Source of the DNA: Piezodorus guildinii
Lineage: Eukaryota; Arthropoda; Insecta; Hemiptera; Pentatomidae
Assembly: GCA_023052935.1 (NCBI GenBank)
Contig: CM041294.1
Location: 86,408,116-86,472,115, forward strand
Direction of reading: 5' to 3'
Length of the DNA: 64,000 nucleotides
The translations under genes were made by a program, and so were the position numbers. Shown here one piece after another: positions 34,145 through 44,262 of this stretch. Under the pieces are notes generated by a model. The model had not been told where the DNA came from. It ran no database searches and was given only the letters and a program-made list of their open reading frames with translations. Within the stretch, counting starts at the first letter, position 1, and each line of letters begins with the position of its first letter.

Positions 34145-35089
34145 CCATAATACGAATTATTTAGTGAATTAATGGAACTACTGAAACCAGTTCATGTCTC
34201 AAGAAAACCTTAACTTTAACATTTTAAATTCTCAATAGTGGGAGACCCTAAAATCAATCTCTATAAGATCAACCCAATTTTCCATAAATTTTCAAACCTC
34301 TAATTAGTAAGGTTTCCTACATTTTGAAAATTAAAGATTAAATACGGAATTTTAATCAATAATTATTGTCTTTTTGTCGTAGAGTAAATCAAGGTGAAAT
34401 TTACTGAATTTAATATTTATTTTTTCATTTGGAAAAAGAAAATTTACTCCTAAGGGTAGGATCTGAAGTAGATCCTTCAGGATACGCAGTTCTTGCGTAA
34501 GAGGAGTTGAGAAAGAAAGGAAGGCTACCTTGGCGTACCCTTAGCACGCCAGCCGGAGTACAATACGTTGTACGTCTTAGTGAGTCTTGTTATTCACGTC
34601 TCCAGCTACGGTTTCCTGCATTTTAAATTTACTTAATAGTGATATAGCATCGCAAATTTATGAAAGAAGGTAGAAATTAATATAACTACGGTGACAAATA
34701 GGTCAATAACACAATTGGTGGGCACACGAGCTGAAAATAACGTGTAACATCGCTCTGCATACGTCGACGGACACAAAGAACATTTTGCAAACCTTGGTTT
34801 TGTTTTTGTATTTTTGATTCTGGCAGAAGTAATGAGCAATGAAGCAGGGACTTGTGAAAAACTAGGTTTCAGCAACGTCAGTTTTAACGTTCAACTAATC
34901 TCTGCTTAAGACTCTAATTGCATCTTAGAATCGATCTTTATTTATGAAAGAAAGTACCATTCCACACAATTTTACATCCAATGAATTTTTCTCTACCGAC
35001 TCGTCTTGTCATCTAGATAAGCATTAAGGCTGGGTTTAAAACAGTTCGTCCACTATGTGGTTGAAAAAACAATTTTTAATAATAACATT
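34145..35089. other. Unassigned sequence with a complex patch
   Basis: 34440-34620 is of higher complexity ('tggcgtacccttagcacgcc', 'agccggagtacaatacgttg') and is a candidate regulatory island. The remainder is AT-rich without recognised elements. A minus-strand frame (34633-34875) has no recognisable product. Confidence 0.3.
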
Positions 35090-35335
35090 TTTTTTCGAAA
35101 ACTCAAAACATAATCTTCTGAGATATGGTCTGTAAGTTCTCATTTGAAAGATGATCAAATTACTAACTACGTGGAAGCAAAATTATCTTTATTTAATCTG
35201 TATTATTTGGATACAGGGGTCCCTAAAACTTGTATTACCATTAAAAACTGGAATTCGGAAATTTTCACGACCGCATTACTTTTCCTTACTATATATTTTA
35301 GATGTGTTTTCGGTAAGTGAAAGTAAACATTAATA
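35090..35335 (+). mobile_element. Family R 3' end
   Basis: 'tttggatacaggggtcccta', 'aaaaactggaattcggaaat', 'ttccttactatatatttta' and the terminus 'cggtaagtgaaagtaaacat' match the right end of R. Confidence 0.75.
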
Positions 35336-36234
35336 TAGAAATCAGAAATTTTCTAAAATGAATAACGTTTAAATTCTGGCGGTATACTATAAATTGATTT
35401 TTTGAGGGTGTGGTTATTAAAGAAAGGTTTCTTATGGGCACTCCTTACAATGTTCTCCAATAAAATATATCTAAATGTGATACAAACTAATTGTTTTCTA
35501 TTTTGACGCCTAAAGAAAACGTTCCAACATCTCTCAATTGGAGGTTGTCAGCAGTAGCCGCTTATGAAATTAATGTCGAGGAGAAAAAAACAACAATATT
35601 TTGATCAGAAAAAAAAAATATAATCTGAAAATTATATTTCTTCTGAGCCAAAACGAGTAGCGCCCTTAATTATAAAAAAAAAATCAACATTAATAATCGT
35701 ACGTATCGTTCGAAATCTACTGATGAAGCCGATCATATAAGACTCGTTCGCACCCGATGAGCAAATAATAGGTTGGCAAGATCAAAAAAAAAAAAAAGTT
35801 GAAAGTTGACATTATCAGCTGATAGGAGGTTAATAAATCGATATTAATACGACGATATCGAAGGCTGATCGGAATCGATTGTAAGGAGTCGCGCCTACTA
35901 GCTAGTTTTTACTTCTTATCTCTCTCGCTTCGTCCAGTTCCTCTTTTTGCCGCCGTTCCTGATTTACGGACTCACGGAGGAAGGTCGCGGTGTGAATGCA
36001 GAGGCGGTGAAACGGTGTCCGTCCGGCGATAACAAACTCATTCAAAAATAATATAAAATATATACTTTATTTGCCGTTTTTAGACTATACAATTAATAAG
36101 ATAAAGCCTGAAAATATTTTTTTAAATATATTTATTGATATTTACAACTGTATAATAAAACACATCTAGTAAATTTGATACAAGATTATACTGTCATGAT
36201 TCACATGTAGGGATACTACCCATTGGCAGCACAC
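35336..36234. other. Unassigned sequence with a GC-richer island at 35860-36030
   Basis: The island contains 'gatcggaatcgattgtaagg', 'tttttgccgccgttcctgat' and 'ggtgtccgtccggcgataac' and has no repeat match. Just upstream are clustered 'atcgatattaatacgacgat' AT-rich palindromes. Candidate regulatory element. Confidence 0.3.
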
Positions 36235-36610
36235 CATAAACTATGCTAAGCCGATTTAAGATTTATCAGGGATTGCAGAGGTAGCAAGGTTTGAAACTAG
36301 TGGATTAAAGTGGGAATGGAGTTTATAATGAAAAGAGTGGTACCTGGTTCGGGCCAAGTCAGTAACATAGGGAACATTTAGATCTTTATGGATGAGTTTA
36401 TTCGAGACAAAATAAGGAGTATTGAGGATTTTCGATTGTAAAGATTAGAAACGGGAAGAATTTGACGGTTTAGTAGACTCTCAAAGCTCTACTCCGTAAG
36501 TCCATATCGGCCTAATGATACTCATCTAAGTCTTTTGAAGTTGAAGTAGTCGAAAACGTCGATCAGTTTCTTGTCGTTTCAGTCTCGTGTGAGGATTCGC
36601 AGTAGGAAGT
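36235..36610 (-). pseudogene. Jockey-clade LINE ORF2 C-terminal fragment (degenerate)
   Basis: Nucleotide-level match over about 370 bp to 46540-46880: shared 'ctttatggatgagtttatt', 'ggattttcg', 'tttgacggtttag', 'cttttgaagt' and 'ttgtcgtttcagtct' in the same order. It would encode the region around YGIELWGSAK and the following Leu-rich segment, but frames are broken. Same family as the 46.4 kb copy. Confidence 0.75.
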
Positions 36611-36715
36611 TGACAATATTTAAGGAATAAAAATTAAAATCGATGTACAACTTTCAATATCTTCCTTTTTAAATCGATTGTATATTTTTTAATAAAGTTA
36701 AAGGCTCAGATTAAA

Positions 36716-37410
36716 ATATTCTGGTGATGGCAACACACGAATTTAACTTACCTCGGATTTAAAAATCAATTTAAGGATTTTCAAATACATTTAGCAAGTT
36801 TTAACTTTTTCATCTTATAAGAGCCACTTTGCACCTTTTTACGTTTTTCTTAAAAACGGCTTTAACGATTTTAATTAAACACTCCATTGCAATGAAAAAT
36901 TTAATTTAATTTAAATATATCATTTAGGTTATATTCTGATAAAAATATTTGGTCAGTGCTTAAATGCCGATATTTAAAATTGTCTTCCTCTAAAGTACCT
37001 TTAATTTTGAATATTAAAAATAAATTAAGTATTTCATCTTTATGTTAGCATTGATAAAAAAAAAGGCTAAATATATAAATTGAACGAATTCGAAATCAAA
37101 CTAAAGGAAGAAAATATTTGGTTGTGTAATTATCGTTTGTATTTTCAACATAAGGGCAGTAATATTAAAGATATAATATATCGTTAGAAAGCTAAAGATT
37201 AAAAAAAAAAAATGATCTTATAACATTTTTTTGACAAAACTAACTGATGGTTATAGATGAAAATATAATAGATTATTTAATAAAAAAAATGTTTCTATTA
37301 AAACTCAAAATAATTAATTCTTAAAAGAGTTTTCATCTCTAACATTATTTAAAATTTCTTAAGTTGTTTCAAACGACGTAGGTAAGCAAAAGCCGTGAGT
37401 TGCGCGAGCG
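36716..37410. mobile_element. Family R copy with the same terminus at both ends
   Basis: It starts 'ttctggtgatggcaacacac' and ends with the inverted form 'ggtaagcaaaagccgtgagt' and 'tgcgcgagcg'. About 75 bp in, the sequence switches to minus-oriented R. It is therefore a chimera of a plus-oriented left end and a near-complete minus copy. A T29 run follows at once. Confidence 0.75.

Positions 37411-37439
<29 letters not shown>
37411..37439. repeat. Poly(T) tract, 29 bases
   Basis: Uninterrupted T29 directly abutting the family R terminus. Confidence 0.95.
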
Positions 37440-37442
<3 letters not shown>

Positions 37443-37868
37443 GTAAAAATGACATCTATATTTTTTAGCCATTAGGCTAATTTCTAAAACACATATGCAT
37501 GAATTGTTAATGTTGAATATCATCACATATTCGAATTCTGACATGAAAAGGCAAGTTACAAGTATGTAAATTCATTGGAACAATGGACGCTAATCTATGC
37601 CCACCGCAAAACGGAAAACGACATACACATTTTAATGACGCCTTGCAATTATTTTTAGTTTTTTTTTCTTTCTTTTTAATTGCTTATTTCCTGTATTTGT
37701 CCATGGATCATGCAAAATAATTTAATTTGAGAAAAAAAAAAATCATGTTTTTTTTTGTTTGATAACTTAGTGATTCCGTATACGCTAATTATCGAGGTGA
37801 ACTTAAGATGTACCAGGCATATGCTTAATTTATTTTTAAATTATTTTTTATTTATATTTACACACGTA
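37440..37868. other. Unassigned AT-rich sequence
   Basis: No gene or recognised repeat. Confidence 0.35.
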
Positions 37869-38362
37869 CACAGCCGTTCAAAAGTTTGAGACGAATATGG
37901 TTCACATCAATAAACCATAAATAACCTCTACGAATAAATAAAATACAGGTATCTTATTATTATTTGTATTCATAAAGAAATTCGCCTTTAAAGGTTTGTG
38001 ATTATCAAGAAGGAATTAGTCCGGGTGGCAGTCGATAAATGAAACAATTAGGTAGTTTCAAGCATTTATTTTCTGCCAACGTTTCGACCCCCTTTGTGGA
38101 TCATCATCATTGTAGGCGAGTGGAAACTAGGTACAATTTAGTGGAATGGGCTGACTATGGGGTTTGTGACTATCGTAAATAACAAGAAATAATTTTATCA
38201 AACCTAATAACTACTAAGACTTCTAACGTGATAAAAATCAACTAGAATAATCGATGTGATTTTTCTTTCAGGAGCTTTATCAATATTCCAGTAATCCCGT
38301 AAGGTGAATTGAGAAGTTAAATTTAATCTTTAGTTTGATTTATTGTTTTCTCGACTGCTAAA
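37869..38362 (+). mobile_element. Tc1-type MITE, interrupted by a 154-bp insert
   Basis: It begins after a TA (37867-37868) with 'cacagccgttcaaaagtttg', homologous to the 13206 terminus. It continues through 'cataaataacctctacgaat' and 'aacaagaaataattt' to 'tctcgactgctaaacttgc', where it is replaced by SINE-B. The interior is split at 38007-38160 by a separate insertion with its own target duplication. Confidence 0.75.
38007..38160 (-). mobile_element. 154-bp insert with hammerhead-like core (Penelope-like?)
   Basis: It is flanked by 14-bp direct repeats 'ggtttgtgattatc' (37993-38006) and 'ggtttgtgactatc' (38161-38174), one mismatch apart, within an otherwise collinear MITE. On the minus strand the centre reads 'tgatgatgatccac', 'aaag', 'ggggtcgaaacgttggcag' (38073-38112). 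That is a TGATGA box, a potential GATCC/GGGTC stem with a small loop, and CGAAAC, the arrangement of the hammerhead ribozyme core. Hammerhead motifs are established in Penelope-like retroelements. The element type here is inference, and no protein-coding part remains. Confidence 0.5.
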
Positions 38363-38363
38363 C

Positions 38364-38630
38364 TTGCAAACTATCCTACTGTGCTCCAGGCCCCGGGTTC
38401 GAATCCCGACTTAGGCAGAATTATTTCAACTGGAGATGTAGAGAATCTCCTGGAGTAGCCAGCCTCTTAAAAGTGGGTATATTAAATTGGAGAAAAAACT
38501 TGGCGACCAACGTGAGCGTGATTTAGGCCTAATCAACTCATTGCACAGTTGTTGGCCTAAAAACAGTACAAATCTCTATATGTACTGAGCTTAAGACCCT
38601 TCATGAGTTGTAGAGGTATAGGCATTTTAT
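38364..38630 (+). mobile_element. SINE-B, plus strand
   Basis: The B-box 'gggttcgaatcccg' (38396-38409) follows a truncated tRNA-like head. The body carries 'agagaatctcctggagtagc', 'cctcttaaaagtgggtatat', 'gagcgtgatttaggcctaat' and 'tactgagcttaagacccttc', collinear with the reverse complement of 60343-60650. Confidence 0.85.
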
Positions 38631-38639
38631 TTACAATAG

Positions 38640-39011
38640 AAAAAAAAAACATTTCAGCCTAGTCATGCACTTGAATAACAAGGATGAGCGCGATCTCGAA
38701 CAAAGACTAAACCGTAAATCTCCCATCAGCTCGTAGATATATTTATATAGATATTAGGCGGAGACAATTCTTAATAAGGCCATTTGCACAAGATGTTAAA
38801 AGGAGATATAATTGTTGATTACTTTACAACTAGCAAACGAAACAATTGAACTTTGACGAAAGAACAATTCGACATTGATTAGCAAACTGATCTAAGAGCA
38901 AATAGAGATAAATTGTTTGCGAATCCGATTTGAAAACGGTTGAATGGGATTAGCTTTTGTGATTATCATTGCGAGCAACAAGGCAGTTTTGAAAATTATG
39001 TCTAAAAAAAA
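38640..39011. other. Unassigned sequence
   Basis: Moderately complex at the start ('caaggatgagcgcgatctcg', 'ctcccatcagctcgtagata'), then AT-rich. No gene or repeat recognised. Confidence 0.3.
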
Positions 39012-39259
39012 ACTGGTGAGCACAACACAAGGCATTCATTCTAACTTTTAAATAAAGTTAGAAAAAAAAGTATATAGAGTTACATTCAGTTTCGTTGGAA
39101 ACACATGTTTTTAGATTAAATAATATAACAGAATAAAAGTGTTATGCACAACAATCGCCAAGGTTTATACCATGCCCTATTAATCACTTTACATTAATTT
39201 CCATAACTTTTTATGTAATATAATATTTTTTACCCCCGCTTAACTATATATGAAATATA

Positions 39260-40335
39260 TTGGGTTGTGTCACATGAAATGTCCGTTTTCAAGGTAAAGG
39301 ATTTTTATTAAAAATACGATATGAAAACAAGATAATTTTATTCGAAGTATTTACCTTTATTTTCAACACATTTTTCCCAACGTGACACCATTTTTTTCAT
39401 CCCTGAACCGAAAAACTCTGAGCTTTGAAGTGAAACAAATTCTGAAAACGCACTTTTCATTTTATCATAATTTTCAAAAAGTTTTCCTTTGACGAAGTTG
39501 TCTAAATTCCTGAACAGGTGGTAATCTGTTGGAGACAAGTCGGGAGAACATGGTGGGTGCGGAAGAACTTCGTAGCCCAGTTCTTTCAATTTTCGCACGG
39601 TATGTTTTGAAACATGGGGTCTTGCTGCCGGTCAGTGAGATCATGAGGTACCCATGTATCGAGCTTTTTTACTTTCCCAATTCACTTTAAATGTCTGGAA
39701 ACGGTAGATGCACTTGCATTTAGTGGTGCTGAGAGTCCTTTAACTGTTTGGTAGGGGTTTCCTTCTACTGTAAGTTTGGGGACATCGTTGTCTATTACGG
39801 ACGGAGGTCTTGATCGAGGCAAGTTTTCCAAGTCGGTATCCCCAGCTGAAAACTTAGCAAACCAACGGCGAATGGTCCGTTCATTAACACTCCCTTCCCC
39901 AAACGCCTTGCAAATATTTCTAGTGGCGTCAGATGCTGAATGGTCGAGTTTAAACTCTTACAAAAATATTACTCGAAAACGCGCGTTTCCATGTTCATAT
40001 TTGGAGGTATAGTAAAACGTGAGTAATTGATTGGGAAGCTATGGTTTATAATTTATTGTGTATATATTGTATTGTAATTTTATGCCATGTAAATATTGTA
40101 TGAATGTAGTATGTATGATATCTTTCAGCACTACTATTGATGTCCAAACTGGGTCAGATTGTAATTTTACTCAATAAAAATTGTTGAAAAAAAAATGTTT
40201 ATAATACAAAGATAGAGGATTAGTAACTGATTACTTTATATATGTAAACATTCGAAAGAAAACAACACAGACCTGCAAAATCCTTTATGTACTTCAGAAA
40301 CTATAAAAACGGACATTTCATGTGAAACAACCTTT
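39260..40335 (-). mobile_element. mariner element, internally deleted
   Basis: About 1076 bp bounded by inverted repeats of about 30 bp (left 'ttgggttgtgtcacatga', right complement 'aaaggttgtttcacatga', both continuing 'aatgtccgttttt/c') and by TA on each side (39258-39259 and 40336-40337). It carries a broken transposase gene on the minus strand. Insertion at TA and the WVPHDL and SPDLSPTDYHLF motifs place it in the mariner family of the Tc1/mariner superfamily. The usual mariner length is about 1.3 kb, so roughly 0.2-0.3 kb or more is missing. Confidence 0.9.
39338..40010 (-). pseudogene. mariner transposase pseudogene, catalytic core deleted
   Basis: From about 39960 downward, one minus-strand frame reads the helix-turn-helix region ('EGSVNERTIRRWFAKFSAGD', then 'LPRSRPPSVIDND') and, after a stop, the linker 'KKLDTWVPHDLTDRQQ'. 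Almost directly after this comes 'PHVSKHTVRKLKELGYEV' and then 'SPDLSPTDYHLF', which holds the third catalytic Asp, ending at the stop at 39338. The first Asp and the second Asp (normally in a DNARPH motif) lie in the missing segment, so the enzyme is dead. The uninterrupted C-terminal frame is 39338-39598. Opposite-strand frames here are shadows. Confidence 0.9.
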
Positions 40336-40843
40336 TAAGGGAAAATATTGCAATCGAGAAAATTTTCGTTTTTCTGTTATCAACGTAAATCACGTTTTAG
40401 AGTCTCCTGAGTCAAATTAAACAAGTGCTGTAAAAAGCTATGTGTGTCCGTGTGTGGGTAAGTCTTAAAAGCAAAAAGTCGAACGAACCTGTAATTTCAT
40501 ATTAGAGACAAATATACGTCCAAGATGTTACAGCTACTTTTTCATTAAAAGCGGCTCACCGGAAGTCCTACTTTATACTTTATGTCAATGTAAAATCGAA
40601 TAGGCTTTAATAGGATATAAGTTTCATTATGATTGAAAGAGACTGACAGGACTAAAATGTTAAATTTTTCAAATTCCTCCCCTAAAGAACCTTTAATTTT
40701 TGTAGATTACAAAAAATTAACCATATCATCTGGTTAGCATTGCTAAGAAATGAATAAATATGTTAAGCGAGTCCTACTAAAGAAGAAAAGAGTTATCATA
40801 TTTTTTTAAAGTAAGTAACACAAGTCATATTAGTAAAGTAACA

Positions 40844-40856
40844 CAAGAATAGTAAT
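40844..40856. repeat. Target-site duplication of hairpin insert, left
   Basis: 'caagaatagtaat' here is repeated at 41318-41330 on the other side of the insert. The first three bases overlap the arm end, so the minimum duplication is 10 bp. Confidence 0.7.
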
Positions 40857-41001
40857 TTTTTTTTTTTTTTTTCTTTTCTTTTTTAATTTTTGTGGAAGTT
40901 TTCTTAATTGGAACATTCAATAAAGCACCCACTACCTTCCATCCACCATCCAGTCACTTTATTTCCTAAGTCTTTTAACACCTTTTTTTTATTCCATCTT
41001 A

Positions 41002-41038
41002 GTCGACGTTTCGGGGTTGTTTCCCCATTTTCAAGACT
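41002..41038 (-). ncRNA. Hammerhead-like core, left arm (decayed)
   Basis: On the minus strand: 'cttgaaaa' where the hammerhead consensus has CTGANGA, then 'tggggaaacaacccc' (4-5 bp stem, 6-base loop), then 'gaaacgtc'. The CTGANGA box differs by an extra T and a G-to-A change, so self-cleavage is unlikely. The identical motif lies in the right arm at 41190-41226. Confidence 0.3.
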
Positions 41039-41189
41039 GAAACTTAATCCTTGCTACAACATTTTTCTTTATTCATTACATCTTATAGCACATAGACATC
41101 TTATAGCAAACAGTGAGCCAATAGACAAGTAGCAGTGTGCTATAAGATGTAATGAATAAAGAAAAATGTTGTAGCAAGGATTAAGTTTC

Positions 41190-41226
41190 AGTCTTGAAAA
41201 TGGGGAAACAACCCCGAAACGTCGAC
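41190..41226 (+). ncRNA. Hammerhead-like core, right arm (decayed)
   Basis: Mirror image of 41002-41038, on the plus strand. It shares stem II and GAAAC with the better-preserved motif at 38073-38112 (minus strand). Confidence 0.3.
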
Positions 41227-41730
41227 TAAGATGGAATAAAAAAAAGGTGTTAAAAGACTTAGGAAATAAAGTGACTGGATGGTGGATGGAAGGTAGTGGG
41301 TGCTTTATTGAATGTTCCAAGAATAGTAATATAGATGAATAGAACTTTCTTCCTTAGAGGAAGGAAATTCTAAAGCTTAGCATTTAAGGCCTGTCAGTTT
41401 ATTTCACCAAAATTAAACCTTTATGGTATTAAAGATAATTAAATTTTACATCGATATAAACGAGTTAAAATGTGCATAACGCATAGTGTAAACTACTGGC
41501 TCTTCTTGTCTGTCAAAATTGGTGAAAAAGTTGCTGTAACATTTCTGATGTCTCAAATATGAATGATTTGTTTTCGTGCTAGACCACAAAAACACACATA
41601 CAACTTTTAGAGGTGTATTCTATTGAAACACGATTAATTAATTATTAACCTTTTTAAATTTCATCTCTAAAAGTATTTGAAAATTCTTAAATTGATTTTA
41701 ACAACGTACATATGGAATGAATGGTTTCTA

Positions 41731-42126
41731 ATATCTGTAATACTCATAGCCCCAGAAGATGGCAGATTGTATTATCTCTTAATCAAATATATTCTATATA
41801 GAAAAGATTTTAACAACGGAGTTAAGTGAAAGTCATGTGTTCTACCAGACTTCTATAAAAACACTGTAACCTTAAAAAAAATAATTTGTTTATGAGGAAA
41901 TAAATAGGTCATTATTTTATTAAATAGGTATTGTGCATTACAATGAGGCAGTATACACGCAGGAAATGGTATTTCCCACAATGACATTAGCCCACCATTA
42001 TGTCATTATTTAATATTGTCCATAATTTCAATGTTATATAAGCCTGCAATACTTTAGGGTGATCAGATTCTGAAACAGTTGGAACGTCCAGTGTATTTAA
42101 ATGTTTTTAATATCACTTCCCTATTA
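41731..42126. other. Unassigned sequence with a short family R terminus
   Basis: 41815-41855 is an isolated R end ('acggagttaagtgaaagtca', 'ccagact'). 41930-42060 is of moderate complexity. No gene recognised. Confidence 0.4.
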
Positions 42127-42765
42127 ATGAAATACATAGTATCGAGAAAAGTTTTGAATTCCAGTACACGTTTAGGGTCCCCTTAGTCCAATTAACCGGG
42201 TCATGTGAAAAGGTCTGTGTATGTGTATGTGTGTATGGGGTAAGTCTTGCAAGAAAATAAAAAAAAAGACGTACGAAACTGAATTTTGAGATTTAATACA
42301 ACCATACGCCCGAGATGCTTATAAGAAATTTTTTATCGAAATCAACAAACCAGAAGAGCCACACTTTATACAATTCATTTAGCATCTTTTCAAGATTTGC
42401 TCAAATTTATTATTATTTTGTATAAAACTTGCTCATTCAATGCAAAAATCTGGCAAGATTAAAATGCAGATATTTTATTTTTATTCTTCTGAAGAGCCTT
42501 TAATATTGTATTTCGGAGAAATGAAACATATTATCTTAGTATCATTGACAAAAAAAAAAAAAAAAGGCTAAATACAAGAGTTTAACGAATTTGATAACCA
42601 AATTTTAACCAAGGGTAAAACAAGAAACATATTTTTTAATTAATTTTTTGTTTTTTGAAGTGAAGCTTTTTTCCGAACACACGTGTAGTAATATAGATTT
42701 AAAGTATGCCGTTAGAAAGCTAAAGCTTTTGGAAAAATGATACTTTATATACAAAGCATTTCGCC
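42127..42765 (-). mobile_element. Family R, minus copy, end-truncated
   Basis: It starts 'aatacatagtatcgagaaaa' and follows the R order to 'gccgttagaaagctaaagct'. The 'gtaagtgaaag' terminus is missing. It contains an A16-17 run at about 42550. Confidence 0.75.
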
Positions 42766-43132
42766 AACTTATTTAATAATGCAAACTCAGCGTAAGAATT
42801 TGTTGTTAGACAGGATTCGAGTTAAAAATATTTTGTGAAGCAGAAGTTAGTTTTTAGAGATTTTGAGTAAATGTAGAAACTTGCATTAAAAGAAAAGGTG
42901 GTAACCAAAATTTAATATATCTGTTAAGAACACATTTTAATTGATTAAAATTAAAATTGAAACGTACAAATATCTGTGCATAGCATTTGATAATAATTAA
43001 AGATATTTCTAAATTCAAATCAACCTAAGAAAACAAGTATGTTAAGGATACAATATTTTCCCAAGCAATCGGGATAAAGTTTAAACGTTTTCATTCAATT
43101 GTAAGATGAATCATCTTGTCCAGATAAAATAC
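42766..43132. other. Unassigned AT-rich sequence
   Basis: No gene or repeat recognised. Confidence 0.35.
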
Positions 43133-43372
43133 CGGGTGTCATCTGATTTTAAGTGGCTAACATAACAACCAAATATGCCAATGGTCTCGGGTTCAAACCC
43201 GGGAGACGGCCATATGATTTTTTAATAAAATATTTAAAATCCTAGGCTGTGCTGTCCTTCGGATGGGACTTAAAAGTGGTCCGAGCCTGTGCGATGTCAG
43301 ACCGTAAAGCCCTATCCTAATTTTAAAAAAATTAGAACTCACTGTAGCTCGTCTGATTAACATACCTAAATA
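43133..43372 (+). mobile_element. SINE-A, plus strand, with small deletions
   Basis: The B-box 'cgggttcaaacccggg' (43189-43204) is intact and palindromic. The body 'gctgtccttcggatgggact', 'cgagcctgtgcgatgtcag' is present, but the 'gtactcgttaaagatc' segment is shortened. Confidence 0.8.
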
Positions 43373-43504
43373 CAACAAGAATCGGCATACTTATAGGCCA
43401 TCTTTGATGATGCGAACTTTAACGGAATAATTTGGTGTCAGGCTTTGGGTTGAGATTTAAATATTTTATATTATGTAAGTTAATTTTAGGAATTCGCGTA
43501 AAAT

Positions 43505-44262
43505 CTTTTTTATATACCTATTGAATATATAGTAAGGAAGTATTACGATAGTGAATTTTTGAATTCCGTTTTAAAAGTAATAAAGGGTCTCCTGAGTCCA
43601 AATCACTAAGTCCAAAACCAAAAATCTTATGAAAACGAAATGTTTTATTTAAGACAACTATACGCCTGAGATGTTACAGCAACATTATCGAAATCAGCTG
43701 ACCAGTAAGGTCCCCTTTATACCGTGCATTTGGCACCTTTTGACGATTTTTCTCAAAAACAGCTCTAATGATTTAGATTAAACTCGATATATGGATGTAA
43801 AATTTAATGTGATGTAGATTTCATTCTGATTGAAATAGTCTGACAGGACTTAAATGACGATATTTTAAATTTTCTCCTCAAAACTACCTTTAATTTTATA
43901 CATTCTAAAGGATTAACCATATCATCTTAATGACATTGATGAAGTACGGATAAATATACAATTTGGACAAATTTGATGAGCAAACAAAGCGAAAGATTTT
44001 TAGAAAAAATATTTATGTTTAAATAAAAAGTTGTAAAAGGTAATTTAAAGTGAACAATATGAAAAAACTTATTACTGATTAACAATTTAATATATTAATA
44101 TTATTTAATATATATTATATGTTTCCGACAAAAATTAATATAACGTGAATTATTGAAATCAACTTAAAATATTTTCCAAATTGAAGTAAAGTTAATAGTT
44201 TTTAAATTAATTTTAACAGTTGTGGTAAGTGAAAGCCGTGTGTTGCACGCACTATAATTTTT
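43505..44262 (-). mobile_element. Family R, minus copy, near full length (about 750 bp)
   Basis: It begins near 'tatatacctattgaatatat', passes through 'gtctcctgagtccaaatcac', 'gcctgagatgttacagcaac', 'caaaaacagctctaatgatt' and 'gaaatagtctgacaggactt', and ends 'gtggtaagtgaaagccgtgt', 'gttgcacgcac'. Good reference for the internal order of the family. Confidence 0.85.

Larger units (their letters stand above)
40857..41320 (-). mobile_element. Poly(T)-headed retroposed hairpin with 185-bp arms
   Basis: Arms 40908-41092 and 41136-41320 are reverse complements of identical length and, as far as I can read, essentially identical sequence, around a 43-bp loop (41093-41135). Left of the arms is a T-rich head (T18 starting at 40857, then T/C). 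With the flanking direct repeat this looks like a poly(A) tail on the minus strand, so the hairpin appears to have inserted by LINE-type retrotransposition into family R. Each arm contains 'aaaatggggaaacaaccccg' followed by 'aaacgtcgac', a GGGG/CCCC stem plus GAAAC that resembles a decayed hammerhead core. Mirror open frames on the two strands are a by-product of the palindrome. Confidence 0.75.
39012..41730. mobile_element. Family R mosaic hosting a mariner and a hairpin retroposon
   Basis: Pieces of R in alternating orientation: plus 39012-39235, minus from about 39236 through the mariner to about 40856, plus about 41370-41640, and a minus-type end near 41660-41720. The mariner (39260-40335) and the hairpin insert (40857-41320) interrupt otherwise collinear R sequence. 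Their empty sites can be read: 'gaaata', TA, 'aagggaaaatatt' at the mariner, and 'caagaatagtaat', 'atagatgaat' at the hairpin. Confidence 0.7.

Noticed and set aside
39776..40012. 78-codon plus-strand frame
   Set aside because: Antisense shadow of the mariner helix-turn-helix region, which is clearly the meaningful frame on the minus strand.
40908..41320. Identical 62-residue openings on opposite strands
   Set aside because: A direct consequence of the 185-bp inverted repeat, not a duplicated gene.
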